64,000 nucleotides of DNA from Filobasidium wieringae (Eukaryota > Basidiomycota > Tremellomycetes > Filobasidiales > Filobasidiaceae), in NCBI GenBank assembly GCA_001600055.1, contig BCIV01000004.1:794430-858429 (forward strand), in the 5' to 3' direction. This document shows positions 13,050 through 26,215 of the stretch, one piece after another; positions within the stretch are counted from its first letter, which is position 1, and the number at the start of each line of letters is the position of its first letter. Under the pieces are notes generated by a model. It was not told the DNA's origin. It saw only the letters and a program-made list of their open reading frames with translations, and made no database searches. The translations under genes were made by a program, and so were the position numbers.

Positions 13050-15928
13050 TCATTTCCAAAACCTCCACCAATGGCCTCTTGGTAATTCCTGTTTCGGATC
13101 GCCTTGGTGTTCAAGATCAGTATTGAGGGTCCCATAACCATGTCGTTTGACAAGGGAGGTATAGTCCGGGCCGTGGTTGCCGACCTGGTCATAGTCTTCC
13201 TCTTGATTATCAGCTGCAGCAGCTTCTCGTTCGTAGACACCAAGGACCGAATCAGCCGTATCTCCTGGGTACGCCACGGCCAGGATTTCCTGTCAAAAGA
13301 AGCCGGTGTCAGACTATCACACCCATTGCGAAGCGGTGTTCAGCGCTCAAGTCTCACATGATCTTCTTCGTGTTGAATGATGCTTAGCGCTTCATCCAGA
13401 TCCATATATGCTTCTTTGCGTTGACTGTTGCGTCCTGATGCCGACCAGTAGAAGCCTTCGCCACTTAATGCACGGGGAGAGATTAAGCTCAACCCCGCTG
13501 TATGAGGCGAACCATCTTCTTGCTCGCATTCATATGTAGACGAATTCGATGCCAACGAGTTTGTGACACTACGCTCCCCGTCAGAGCTGGCACCTGAATG
13601 AATGGCCTGTATGTGTATATGAGGCTGATTCAATGCGACCTCGGCTTCACCAAGACCAGACAAGTCCTTTTTGAAAATCCGCCTACGTCAGTTAATATGA
13701 TCAGCAAATACCGTCTAGAGAAGGACGCTTTTCGACCCTACTGACTTTAATGCAGTTGGAATCATGACTGCAACCCCGATCCCAATCAAACCTAACACGT
13801 TTCTGAGACTAAGTATATGGAAATCTTCCGCCGACGTCATTTTATCGAGCCCCGACCCAATCGTGACATGGATCACAGAGACGGGACCTATGCCCACAAA
13901 GCATGCACTCCAGAATAGGAAGGGTGAAATGTCCAAATGAGGCGCAACGACGTTAGCCACCCAATGTGGCGGGAATGGGGAGATTCTAGCGAGATGAACT
14001 TGAGCTTAGAGCAACTACCTTGTCGCTCGCAGGCCGAAGAACTAGGTCTTACCGAAGGACGATCAAGAACGCAAATACGCCATCCCAACCCACGGTCCCG
14101 CCACTGTCAGGGTCTCCCATGATCTTGAGACGCCACGCTTCAAGACGTTGCCTGTACGAGGCTATGGTTAATAGAGGTGGACCGACTACAGCCGAAAGCG
14201 TGTAGCATAGCAAAGCTCCGAAAGCCTCGCACTGGATGCAATCGTAGTGTGAGATATGCTGCGAACCGAGAAACCAAGCAAGCGCTTACCAAACAGCTTA
14301 GTATCAGACCATATAGGACGCCATACGCAGCGCCAAAGAGGATGGAGATGTACATCGATCCAGGCAAGGAGAACATTTGGACACTGATAGTCAGCGAATC
14401 ATGCGTGTCAGCAAAAGCGACAAGTTTTCTTGACTCCAACGAGACTGACTATAAGTAAGCCGAGCAGCCAACAGCCAGGATGCGTACAGGAAAGTTGCGC
14501 TTGTATTTCTGAAAGAGCGTACTATCGCAACAGAGTTTAGGGACCTGGAAAGATTCTGGGGGATATTAATGCTCACTTTAGCATTTGCAAATCTTGAAAT
14601 GATCGCGGAAGCTTAAGCGATGCTTTATCGGCTCTATCGAGAATCGCTTAGCAGGAGCCCGGCCTCAATAAATGCAGGACTTACGGGTCCATTGCCGGCA
14701 AGGCGAACCAACCTACTCCTACGATTACGGTTGTGAAGACAATGAACATGAGGGCGAGCTTCCATCCGGCCTCGAACAGGGGCCCTTTGTACCAATGGTT
14801 AGAAAGAGACAGATCCCCCTCTATATCGGCGTCCAGAATCGCGTCGGGAGACTCGTAATCGTACTGTTGGCGACGAGGCCTGTTCTCTAATGTACTAAGG
14901 TCAGGAGAGTTCAACAGATTCGTTTCTTCAGTGGGGGCAACAGAAGCCGACCGAGTTATCGTGGCAGAGGAGTGCAGCGTCTCGGTTCTGCTTGCTTTAT
15001 CATTGATAGAGTCCATGTGCAAAGGGCGTGCCCTGGATCTGTATTGTGCGCCAGCTCCAGATCTAACCGCAAACACCTGTATTCCATCGAGGTGACGGTG
15101 TGAGGATTCAGCAGCATCATCGTCCGAATCGCTTATGGCGTCGATTTGGGTAAGGTATGCTTTGCCCTTGCCTTTAATGGTAGTTGATTCTCTCAGATTC
15201 AGCTCGTTCTCAATAAGATCTTGAGCAGGGGATTGCTTCATCCTGACTGATACGCCATTCTGTTGCTTTCGATCCGGCATGGCAGTCCGTTCGGATTTAC
15301 GACCGGCTCTTCCCTTAGTCGGACTTTCATCTGTCGAAAACCGTTCATCTCTATCCAGACCGAGACTTGCTTTGTATCTCCTTTCAAGACGGCCCGGAGA
15401 TGGTGAAGGAGACTGCTCGTTGACGTCTTTCCTGCTGTTGGGTTCCAATCGAAAGATTGTCGATTGTCTGTGTGGAGTCTGCTCTGGTGAAATGCCCGTT
15501 GACATAGGGTTTTCTTCTGACAATCGAGACTTCATTTGCAACGAGCTCTGAAAACTCTGCTGCCTCTCATTTGCCTGAGTGAAGGTGCCGATATGGCTTC
15601 TACTGCTACTCGTCGATTTTGATACTGGACTAGCGAGAACAGTTGGCGGAAACGACCCACTGCGGCTGAGATAACTTCCGTGAGGGGACTCCCCCTCGTC
15701 TATAGTCCGCAGCGTAGAGCTTCGTACGTATTGTGGTCGAGAGAGCGCTCTACTTCTACTAAGCTGCACACTGGAAGGATCTATGGATTTGCTCCTGGAC
15801 AGCATCGGCGGTGTTGGCCTGGATCCACTTTGAACGGGATGCGTAATTGACAAAGTCTCTTGCGGAAAGTGGTCCTCATCTTCCGGAGACACCCAGGACA
15901 AGAGCTTTTCCAGATTCCGGGGCAGCAT
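13050..15928 (-). CDS. TVP38: VTT-domain (Tvp38/TMEM64 type) membrane protein with long disordered N-terminus
   Basis: Eight exons (15928-14685, 14633-14577, 14521-14450, 14383-14290, 14231-14053, 13985-13746, 13682-13358, 13289-13050) give 816 residues, each junction in frame. Residues 1-390 are disordered, Ser/Arg-rich and phosphorylation-prone. A single helix follows (LALMFIVFTTVIVGVGWFALP), then the VTT/DedA region: DKASLKLPRSFQDLQ, KYKRNFPVRILAVGCSAYL, FSLPGSMYISILFGAAYG, a C-E-x-F-G-A helix, RISPFPPHWVANVVAP and LGLIGIGVAVMIPTALKR. The C-terminal 190 residues are acidic and not conserved. Family members sit in Golgi/ER membranes and include lipid scramblases; activity here is inferred from family only. 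Yeast Tvp38 is much shorter, so the tails are lineage additions. Confidence 0.85.
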
Positions 15929-16273
15929 TTCCTGTATAGCTTAGCAAGTGCCTGAGATAGAAGGGACGGAGTGGGGCAGCTGTTGCCAATTGCCAAAGGA
16001 TGTTGCTGATGATCGGCTAAACGGAACTCCGTGACGCATGTGTTCTGTGAGGCTGACACTGGTACGGCTAATGCAACTACGACATGCTGGATCGCTTAGA
16101 ACAATGAAGATTGAGCGATGTGTAATTGTGTAACGTGTGATTGTGGAGATTTGTGTATTCTGTATTCTATACTTCTATGCGATCTACACGGGCTGCAGAG
16201 TTCAGAACATGTTTACACAAAGTAGTATCATTTCAGCGTTCTTCTCGCGCTAACCCGTGATCTGATCAGTTGC
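15929..16273. other. Intergenic between two minus-strand genes
   Basis: Promoter side of the VTT-domain gene and 3' flank of MED14. No gene or repeat recognised. Confidence 0.5.
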
Positions 16274-19200
16274 TCAGTTGACATCTAGAACTCTCCTCGC
16301 TATACCGACAGCTGCTTCTCCTGATCTCACGGCCAGGGACGGACGTTTGCTCATGTCAAGGGCTACGAACGCGAAGCTACCGTCTTGTTCAGCTCGCCCG
16401 ACGAATTCGCGGACAATGGAGGGCCAGTCTTGAATCGATTGGATCGATGTGCCGCTCAGCGGTTCGTCGATCTCACCATTCGCTATAATCGGCGCAGCAT
16501 CTGACATGAGATATCCTGATTCCCATCCTGTTCGATCCGGAGTTGTCAAGAGGTCGACGACTATGGCATGGCTGTAGGTTCGGAGGTCAGTTTCAATGTC
16601 TTCATCAAGGCGCCTAGCGTGACTCACGGCTGATCTGCTCGAACTGAAATTACTATGAGCCTTCGCGCTGATAAAACCCTAAGGTCCAGTGCACATGTGA
16701 GAGGATTCACTCGCCGCGCGTCTATGGTTGCTTGGACCCAAGGAGCCAGCAATTGTGCATACTAGCAATCGCCAGATCAGAATCCGCGGAAGATTTTATC
16801 AGAGGTTATTATCATACCTTGAATAGAGATGACAATCCTGAACCGGCCTCTATGCTGTCATCCAACGTGCGCTGTAGTTCTGAGGTGACCCGTCGTTTCA
16901 GATCTTGCTGAGAGTCCAGCCCTTCGACGGACAATCGCTGCAGACGATATTTTGCCCTTCGACGCGAAGTGCTGACCTTCCAATCTACACACAAAGTCAT
17001 TGATTGATCCTGAAAAAGCAACGTCAGAACAGCCATTGTTTTCGTGTGTTCATCTACCTACTCACCCGCGAGTACTGAATGCAGACACCGTATAGGCCAA
17101 AATCTGTCAATCGCAGGCTCTGTTGCGAATCCATCTTGACAGCTCTTTTTGCTGAACTCGAAGGCCTGGTCAATTGAAGGGAAAGGTATAGGTCTCCGTC
17201 GAGAGTTGAGCTCACCTTGTACAAGAAGAGCGAGAGTGCTCCGGATGCGTGACAGCCGTAGTCGCAGGCCGTAGGTGTAATCTACAATATCAGTCGTCTC
17301 TATCGATATCACGCTCGAGCTAGAACGCGATATCAGGCGCATAGACCAATCTTCGCTACCGGTCAACAGTTCCGTCTCATCGTTGATGCATTCAGGCACA
17401 GCCTGATGTTTGGTAAGAGCGGAAATCCATGAAGCCAGATGTAATGTGGCAACGACCTGAGGATCTTGTCTAATGATGAGCATCGAAGTCACTGCATGCC
17501 TGCCTATCAAACAGACCTTGTAATTCTTGACTGGTGAACCTGTGACCGCCGGAATGACTTGTACCTTAAGAGGACTTGCCAGCAGCGACAAGATTTCGTC
17601 TGCTGGCAATAGTTCTTGTAGGTCCATCTCGAATGCACAGCTCATCTTGACTGTAGCATACGTTTCGGGATCGCACAGTCCGACTGGGTTTTGCGCGTCT
17701 TCTGAGATTGGCCTTGTCCCCGAAGGCAAAAGCTGTTTTGCAATCAGATGACTAATCACCATACGGCTTTGATCGAGAGAAAGGTCAGAAACAAGCATGG
17801 AATATGGCACAGAACCTCAAAACAGCATTTGGGCAATGTAGGCTTACCTGCAGAAGGAGAATATCTTTGCAATGTCCGTCAAACCAAGGTCAAAACTGCA
17901 AGATGTCCAATTGTCACGCCTAGCTTTCATGTAGCCTGAATACACAGCTTACCTCAGGCCTCGGGATGATTCGTGATATAAGGAAATGGATGTCGGATCG
18001 AGTCTAAGGTGGTCCAAGGCTCGAGATTTCAAATTCAATGGGAGCCTTTCGACGTCGAGCCATTCTATAGATCTGATGGCTTTATCGGGGCCAACTTTGC
18101 CGCTAGAGTTCGATAAAGCAACCGTTCTAGTCTCGTTCGTGAAGTGCACAATTGCCAGGCTGATGTTGTTTACGTGCAAGACAAATAGCAAGGACTTGGA
18201 TGGATCAGCGGGTACTCCGATCACGAGGGTATTTTTCATGGTTTGTCCTGGTCCAGAAGATGCCAGGTTGTGCATATCCAACTCTGAGGGCGTTTCAAGG
18301 TCAGAAGGCTCAATATTAGACGTTGTTCTTCCAAGGAAATACCTTGGGACGATACACCTAGCTTCCGTTGCGACGCGACACCCAAACACAACAGTTTTTC
18401 CTCCAGCGATTCTAGAACAAGCTATGAAACACTTCCTTGTCAAAATCAAAGAGTTAGACAGCAGTCTGTTTAGCTTACCATTATCCGGGTATTGATGATG
18501 ATGTCAAATAGTTTCTCAACGAAGACATTTGCTAACCGGGCGCTTGTGGCCAGTCGTTTTTGAACCGCAGAAGCTATTGCCGCTTCTGACTCGCCGATAT
18601 GGAGCCGACCGGTAATGATGTTGATCTGCAGGCTGAGCCAGCGCTCTCCATAAAGACGTATATGGAGTTGCGAGCCAAGACCGGTGATGTGCAAGGCGAT
18701 GTCGCTGTTGTTGAAGATGCCAGGTAACACAAATTTTTCGTTCAAAATCGCTTTAAGAGCTGTTGTTAGCCCAATTGCATGAGCTTGGACCAATTCAATC
18801 AAGATCGATTCAACATCTGTTTCCTCATGTCCCTAAGGCATGGAAGTTGTTTAGGCAGTTCTAGTGCACTTAAGGTTCTGCGAAAAACTGACCAGCTCAA
18901 ACACAGCTGATAGAGGCAAATCTAGCGAAGACGTCGAAATACCAAGCCAGTCTGGTTGCGAATGCCGCTCGACTTCCAGCACATGGTAGAGATGGGAGTC
19001 TTGCTTGTCCGTTTGAGGAATCAACGATATGTTTCTCGTGGGACGTGGAGCGATCCTCACGGTTACGATCCCGCCATAAGACATTGGGCGGGTCGCTTCT
19101 TGCGGATTTGGTTCCCGGAGAGCGGATTTTCTGAAAGGCCACTATGAGCGAGGCAGATGGGACGTTTATGTTGCAGCTGCCTACGTACGGCCAATACATC

Positions 19201-20757
19201 ATATCGAAACTCTTTCGATCATGAGCCATGCTGACGTGAAGGTTAGGCGCCCAGCCGGTTGACTGGAGTTGGCGAGCCTGTCGATGAAGTGTTTCCAACT
19301 GATGGGAGGCCAGGAGTAATTCTATTCCGCAATCTTAAGCACGGGATTCGGATCATTGATAAATAATCAGGCTATGCTTACGGAAAGTGGCCAAGACCCT
19401 TTGAAAGGTTTTACGTCTAGGTATTAGACCGGAATTTCTATTTGCCGGGCAATTTTGCGAATCGAGTTCAAAAGCGGCGTGCAGGACGTGGTTGATGGAT
19501 TCGCACAACATTGTTTTCACATGATCGGGCATATCGTGTGGGATTTCTGACCGCAAATGGGTCGCAGTTCAGCCAAGGTTCACAACTGAAAGGCCTGGTA
19601 ACACTTTACCATCAAAGGCAGCCTGGCCAACTTCGACTTTAGAGACCAATGTCAAGTCGACTAACATCCATTGTTGCCGGGGATTGTGTGCCCCTAAGGT
19701 AAAAGTGCACTCAACGAGGTTTCCAGCTCGCAAGTAGAGTTTGCCATCGTCTGAAAGCCATGGCTTGGATGAACAAGCTTGCCATTAGGGTAAGCGATAC
19801 AGAACGTACGGATACCAATGATCTCCAAGTGATCCGGCATGTCCTCCTCGACGAGGACCCGATAACTGATCAGACGATTCATGGAGTCCATCGTCTGCAG
19901 TCCCTCTTGCGTACTTAAACTATGAGCAGGAGCGTATCCATCCTGTCAATCAGAACCGATCAAATTATCTATACCTGCCTAGACATCGAATTCGTCAAAA
20001 CGTACCTTGAGGTAAAGAGGAAGCCGCCGAGTCTCTCCAGTTGTCTCCAGATTGATGGCAGTGCCAAGGTCTGGCTTGTGTAGCCTACAAGGGAAACCAA
20101 CCAATTACTTAGCCTTTCATTGGTAAACTAGGGAAAGTGTCGCTCACTGAAAACGTCTGAGATCATTCGACCAGGAATTCAGCTGATTCCTCACTTCCCT
20201 ATTGTGGAAATTTTGTCGGTCTTGCCATTGATCTAGACCCTGTAGTTGCAGTAAGTGGTCGTTGCGCTTTGTCAGAATGGACGAAGCTTCGATTTTCTTG
20301 GATGATGTTACTTACAGGCGCCAAGCTTACCCGCCCTTGTAACTCTCCCCCAGATAAAGTTTGGTCAGCATCCGCTGAGGTTTTCCAACGTAAGAGCACC
20401 AGCAATTTCATCAAGGCTGTTCGGGATTCCATTGCATATTGCACGACATGTCGTTGTCGATCATGAGTCGCTGCAATGTATTGGACTCTGATTGTTCGAG
20501 ATAGAATATCAGGATGCGCAATGAAGAACCTCCCGACGGACGACTGACGTATGTAATAGCCTTCTCAGCTCTTCGTACTGCTTTCGAAGCGTCAGGTCTA
20601 TGAGGCGGGCATAGTCCACGGCGATACCCGGTACAGATGCCAGAGGAGTAACTTCCAACAGAACAGAATCTTTTGCGGTAGGAGACATGGACCTCAGGGT
20701 CACCGGTAGTTGCTGAAGAGAAGATCCAACACCGGTGGGCTGTCGATCGCGATCCAT
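16274..20757 (-). CDS. MED14: Mediator complex subunit 14 (tail/backbone scaffold)
   Basis: MED14 is the long backbone subunit linking the head, middle and tail of Mediator. The start is taken at 20757 (MDRDRQPTGVGSSLQQ) and the stop at 16274 after RRVLDVN; in between are many exons split by short introns. The N-terminal region fits the Med14 domain: VDYARLIDLTLRKQYEELRR, then across an intron VQYIAATHDRQRHVVQYAMESR followed by LLVLLRWK, the family's helix pair. Later exons have the alternating beta-strand character of MED14 repeat regions (LHIRLYGERWLSLQINIITG, ASWISALTKHQ). I did not trace every intron, so residue numbers and total length are not given. The identification rests mainly on the N-terminal helices plus size, and is less certain than for MCM4 or citrate synthase. 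Confidence 0.72.
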
Positions 20758-21199
20758 CTTGGAATAGTCACCAGATTTCTAACAGTCGCTCACTTCTTGA
20801 AATTTGGCTACTTCTAGATCAGCATACTGGATCCATCGAGGACAATCAAAGGGATCCTCGAAGTCGACCGATATAGAGAGATCGGATGTATGTGGTCGAT
20901 CTAGACACAAGTCTCGCGAATCAAAAGGCAGACTCGAGAGCAGAGTGTTCCGAATACCATTCCTGTAATTCCTGCAGCCTGTAGCCTGTAGAGGCCTGTA
21001 GGCCTGTAGATCCTATATCCTAACTCTAGGAGTAACTGCTTCGCCATAGCGCCATATGCATTATCATTTACGTTCATTACGCGTATCGGCCGCGGCTCGA
21101 GTTACCAGCTGCAGGCCTGCAGGCAATAATAGTAGTAAGAGTAGCAAGCTAGCAAGGAATGCTGATCGATCTTGATGACCAAGATCAGGTGTAAAACCT
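20758..21199. promoter_or_regulatory. Divergent promoter region with CCTGTAG-type repeats
   Basis: Shared upstream region of MED14 (minus) and the HAD-like gene (plus). Around 20,968-21,012 the word CCTGTAG occurs about four times, with GCCTGTAG in near-tandem. At 21,112-21,122 lies a palindromic AGGCCTGCAGG. They could be protein-binding sites or a degenerate microsatellite; nothing in the sequence decides this. Confidence 0.4.
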
Positions 21200-22497
21200 G
21201 TGATGTCCTCTCAAGAACTTTCCCCTTTGTTCCTAACGGGCTTTGCCAGAGGTAACAACGTCATCGCAGTCGATGCGGATGATGTGCTTGTAAGTACCAA
21301 CAAGAAAGTTGCAGAGCGTAAGCCGACTGGGTCAATTCATCAAGAGGTTCCTTCAACCTTGACGAATGAGCACATTCGATCTTTTTTGTTATCCTAGTGT
21401 ATAACGAGCTTTACTATCTCGACCCGCCCATGCAAGTACGCCAGATATCCAGCGGAGATATCCTTACGATCGCTATTTGACCAATTTGTTCCATTCTCTA
21501 CACCTTAACACCTTAGCTAGATGATTTCAAGCATTATCTTTACTGGCTCAATCGAGGGTGGGGTACTCCTGCAGGTAGCTCTATTTCTCCTCAAGATTAT
21601 TGTAACTGAAGCTGACGCATTTCTAATCTAGAAACCGCTCAAAAAATTACGGTGATCTTGCTACATACCCCTGTCATACAGGAATCAAACTGATGGAACG
21701 GATTTCGATCAGGAATTGTACAACTACGGGCTTCTAGACAAAGCAGAGCCTCTACCTGGCGCTTTGGAAGGTCTCCGTGCGCTAAAAGACTTGGGGTTTA
21801 GGTATGCTTCTCATCCTTCGTTCACTCACTCGAATCGATGCGATAAAGACGAACATTTTGTGGGCTTAGACTTGTGCTTATCACTGCCAGAGGAGAAGCT
21901 CAGAGGGCGGGGACGGAAGATTGGCTTCGAAAATATCTTCCAGATCGTGAGTGGGTGTTCCTGACTATGATGTAACATTTCTGAGGAACGAGCTTCAGTT
22001 TTCGAGCGCCATTTCTTTACCGGAGCTTTTACATCGATGCAGGATGCATCTGCCGAGGATACTCAGTTGAAGCGCAAGCAAAGCAAGGCCGAGGTGCGTC
22101 GATTGTTAGACATGAATGTTATAGCTATCCGGACATTGAAACTTGGCACGATTGATAGATAGCTCACAATGTCGGTGCTTGCCTTCTGATAGACGACTCT
22201 CTTGAGAACGCTCTTAATTGTGCCAGTCATGATCCACCCCTTCCCGTCCTACTCTTCGGACATTACCCATGGAACAGTCACATAAGCCCAGAAGACAGCA
22301 GTCGTGATGGACAGGCCAGTAAAGAGCGAGTGTATAGAGGAATCGACACGCTTCAGGGCGAGGATCTCGCGAATCGACTTCTAGAAGATGGACAGACTCT
22401 CGGTAGGCTTCATCTGCCTGATACCATCTCGAGAGTCAAGGACTGGCAAGAGGTTGTCGGCTTTGTGACCAATATGACCGGCTCGAACGAGGTCTGA
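21200..22497 (+). CDS. HAD-superfamily phosphatase-like protein (5'-nucleotidase type)
   Basis: The exons I could join keep frame: 21200-21317, 21398-21435, 21517-21574, 21632-21651 and 21713-21801, then three or more further exons to the stop TGA at 22495-22497. The N-terminus has the HAD nucleophile motif VDADDVLVSTN (DxD), then LYNELYYLDPPMQ and LDDFKHYLYWLNRGWGTPA. A later segment, PLPGALEGLRALKDLGFRLVLITARGEAQ, supplies the HAD Thr motif (LITAR) in the arrangement seen in NT5C-type 5'-nucleotidases. HNVGACLLIDDSLENAL provides the C-terminal Asp pair. Substrate is not readable. GTAAGT at 21291 looks like a donor, but reading through it preserves VSTNKKVAE, so I treat it as coding. Confidence 0.75.
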
Positions 22498-22653
22498 TAC
22501 AATATATAAGAAGATTTCGATCGTCATCGCCAAATACATAGGCATCATTAAAGCACGTGATGTTATACGATTCGCAGCAGTAGTTTACCAGTGCTCGTCA
22601 ATACACATAAATGTCGTCATAAAAACTCTAAATGCCAATAGCATCCACGTTAG

Positions 22654-25600
22654 CTATATCTTCATCTCAGGCAAGGCTTTCTTAGCCGTGCCGGTCGCGC
22701 TCCTGCCTGATTCCCTATCACTGTCAGCGCTGATCGTTGGTCCCGAAGGTAGTCTTCTCAATGAGATGGGCACAGCTTTGCTCTGACTCGAGAGTGTAGG
22801 CATAGCTGCTCTAAGGGTGATAGGACCACTATCTCTCGGCGAACTAGCTCCGGCTTTGGGTTGAAGCGAGAATTTGGACCCCATTCCTAGGGATGATGGT
22901 ATAGGTGGTTTCAATGAGGATCGACGAGGGGCTTTGCGGGGTGAGTTTCTCTTGCTAGGAGAAAGGATCTGATTCAGGAACATTTTGCTGTGACTTGCAT
23001 TATGTGCAACATCGCTATCTTCAAAGACGGGCAGCAGCGATGTGCGACTCCTCTTCTTTTCTGTCCTCATGGGACCGGCTACCGAGAGACGCCGACTGGG
23101 CAATACGGCAAGGGACGAGTTCCCTTGGTTCAAAGTGGCAATCCTCGTACCTGACATTGCCGGTTTGGTCAATGATGGTGCCGAATCCGCAAAACTGAAG
23201 GGTTTGGATTTCGTATATGTTGTGCCGACAATAGAGGTGCGACGGTTGGTAATCAATGGAGCCAAGTTCGGAGCTGACGACGTGCGCAAAGCTTCAGTCG
23301 GACGCAAGGGGGCCAAGGAAGCCCGCCCTGGACGAATTGGTCCGCCCAGAGCTGTCAATCGATCAGTCCTGCCAGACTTGATAGGTTGAGGTGACGTGTC
23401 GATGCTACTATCGGCTGTCAAGTTCGCTAGTCGGCCAACCGTTGATTTGCCAAGGAGTCTGTTTCTCTTCCAGTCCGGGAGCGCCTTGTCTAATTGTGCG
23501 CCTGACTGCAAGAAAGACTCGCTTGCGAATGTGTCCCCCAGGACGGGTTCCTCGCTGTCATCTATCCAGTCTTCCGTCTCGACAACAGGTGTGGGGGTTG
23601 TGGGAGGTGATTCCTCCTCGCTACTAGTTACTTGTCTTCCGGAATCGTTGCGCGTCTCGTCGATACTACCTTCACCCGCCTCATCCCTCCAAGTGACCTT
23701 CTTCCTCTCGCTCGCGACGCCGTCTCGTGGTCGAAGCTTCAGCATCCCAACTAGAGGTGGCTTAGACCGCTTGCGAGGCGAGAAGAATGCGCGAACAGGG
23801 GAACCAACCCTAGAGGAGCTTGTTCCGTATTGTCCAGCAATACGACGAATCGCAGGAGAAGGCTTAGAACCTATAGCCGATCTTGGAAGGGTGGATAAGC
23901 GCCTATGGGGGCTGGAAGGAGAGGTATCAGAGGGATTTGCGAATGTTACTGGACACGTTGCATGCCTTTCGTCATAAGCGATCGACGTTTTCGTAGCAGA
24001 GCTGGTCATGGGCACTATCTCCTTCTCCATCAAGTTGTCGACGATGGTATCAGCTTCTGTCGCAAAGCTTTTGAGCAGCAAAGCCATAGGCTCTCCATCG
24101 TCAAGCTCAGCCGCTCTAGCCATCATCGCGTTCGACTGCCTAACAAGAGCTCCAATTGACACGGTCACAGCTTCCGCTTGCGTCTCGATGCACGCTCGGT
24201 ACGCCTTCTCTCTCTCTTCCATCTGAGCCCTGCTACTCTCTGCTTTCTGTAGAGCGGCCTCCAATCTAATATTGGTAACGTCCGATTCTTCAAGCTTGTC
24301 AAACCGCTTCTCTTGCATGCTTCGCAATAGCATATCCATAAAACTGGATTGGGTGGACGCTTCACGCAGCTTGGCTTGAACTTGAGGATTGCTTCCATAT
24401 TTTCTCTCATCCCGCTCTATCAGCTCTTTCAAAACTTTACTTTCCGCCTCTTCTGCCTTGCTCGCAATCGGCAATGCAGCAATATGCGAGATGCGGTTTT
24501 GCCAGATGTTTATCCTAAGTTCCGCTGCATCCCACATCGCTCTGGTTTGTGCTCCCGCAACGATAGAGGAAAGATGCGACTCCGTTTTACTTCTCATGTC
24601 TCCCATGACTTTCGAAAACTCCTTCTTTGCTTCAGCTGCCTTCCTGCTTTGAGCAGTCGTCTTTTCCGCATTCTTCTCATTGAGCTGAGCTTGTAACAAG
24701 GCGATTGTAGCGTTCTTCTCCTCGATAGCTTTGAGGTATTGGGTGATGTTTCGTTCGACTCCGTTAACGTTCCGTGAGACTTTGGTAACGATATTTTTGG
24801 CCCGATTCGCATATTTGAGAGTATTGCCTGTGTCTTCCAGATGTACGGAGCAAGGCGAGACACATACGATCATGACGGTCCGACAATTCCCTCCTAAAGA
24901 GAATTTCAGTAGCCTCGTGAGCTTGCTATCACGATAGGGTATATGCTGAGTTCCGCCTCGTGATGGTGGCATGCACAACGCATTGATGCAATTGCCGAGA
25001 GCGAGTAAGGACTTATTGATATTAGCTCCTTCTTTCATCCTATTGCCCATATTGAGAGTCGCACTAGCTCGTTCGCTTCCAGCCAAGTCGATGATGGACA
25101 ATGTCGCGGAGCTAATTGCAGTCGTTACCGTACCTGCGGCAACATCCACCTCATCACCCCCCTTGGATCTCCTGCTGATGTTAACTTGTAACACCGCATG
25201 CGACCGACTGCTCTCAGCATTCGCATGTGTAGGCGAACAAGTCCTCCTTGAATTTCCGAGCAATACATGCTCCAAGACCTCGTCTGCCGTCTTTGGAATT
25301 TTCTGAGCTAGGCCGGCTACAGTTATACGGTTCTTCTCATCTTCTCTTAGGCTCAGACCTCCTCTTGGGCAAGATGGGTAATCATCAGAGAGGAGATCCC
25401 TGATGAGCTCGTTATAGATCTCCAGAAAGGAGACCGTGACATGCGTGTCCCATTGATCAGCACTCTCGTCGATCTGAGCAAATAACTCCTTCATAGTTTT
25501 GTATATGATACCGGGATCTTCTTTAGTTCCGCTAACCGTATGGGTTTTACCGCAACCAGTAGCCTGTATAACGATTCTTCTAATGATCGTGGTTTCGAAT

Positions 25601-26215
25601 TCGTCACAGGGATTACTCACGCCGTAGGCAAATACCGTTGCATTGAATCCATCGAATAATCCTGGGAGAAGCGGTTTTGCAGTATCACTGAAGACTTCAT
25701 CCTGAGATGTGTCCTTGGCAAAGACTCGGTCGAAGGCGTATCTAAATGATGGTCTCAGTTCATAAAGACAGAAAACGATTATCGAATAGACGACTACCTC
25801 TGGTCCTTGTACTTTCTAGCACCAGGAATTTGCTTGCCGCCAGATAAGAACGATCTTGTCGGATTTGTGTCAGGCTTATCGAATATCAGCGTACGATGGT
25901 CAACCACATCTGGGGAGAATGGATCGTCAACCACCGCTTGATATCGTTTCTAACGAGCGCTACGAGTTGGCTTACCAACAACCTCTCTCCACATGCCCCC
26001 ATAGCCGCCTGCACTGCCAGGCTTTGATGGAGTACTCCCGAGATGACCGTCTCCAAGAAAGAAAGCATCTCCCGACTCTTCAGGGATTCGCGCTGCCTCT
26101 GATGTTGTCAAGGGTCTGACCCTAACTGCATCGTCAAAGAAAGGTTCAATCTGCGATGTCATCGCAGTCAGAACTGCGCACGCTCACCTGCAACCTGAAT
26201 GGCATTCGAATCCAT
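22654..26215 (-). CDS. KIP3: Kinesin-8 family motor protein
   Basis: Plus-end-directed motor of the kinesin-8 class, which controls microtubule length and spindle size. Exons 26215-26188, 26125-25976, 25936-25798, 25741-25621 and 25563-22654 give 1115 residues, all in frame. The N-terminal motor starts MDSNAIQVAVRVRPLTTSEA. The P-loop is spliced as AYG/ATGCGKTHT, with C as in kinesin-8. Switch I is NAESSRSHAVL and switch II DLAGSERAS; the motor end is LKYANRAKNI followed by the class signature VSRNVNGVERNITQYLKAI. A coiled-coil stretch (ALLQAQLNEKNAEK) is followed by a long basic Ser/Pro tail. The first exon is only 28 nt. An ATG at 26162 lies inside intron 1 and would spoil the first beta strand, so the start at 26215 is chosen. 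Confidence 0.92.

Noticed and set aside
15279..15551. Plus-strand ORF inside the VTT-domain gene
   Set aside because: Antisense to a clearly coding, in-frame exon; shadow only.
21291..21397. GTAAGT at 21,291 as the first donor of the HAD-like gene
   Set aside because: Reading through keeps the conserved VDADDVLVSTN and VAE. The donor at 21,318 gives a better, in-frame join.
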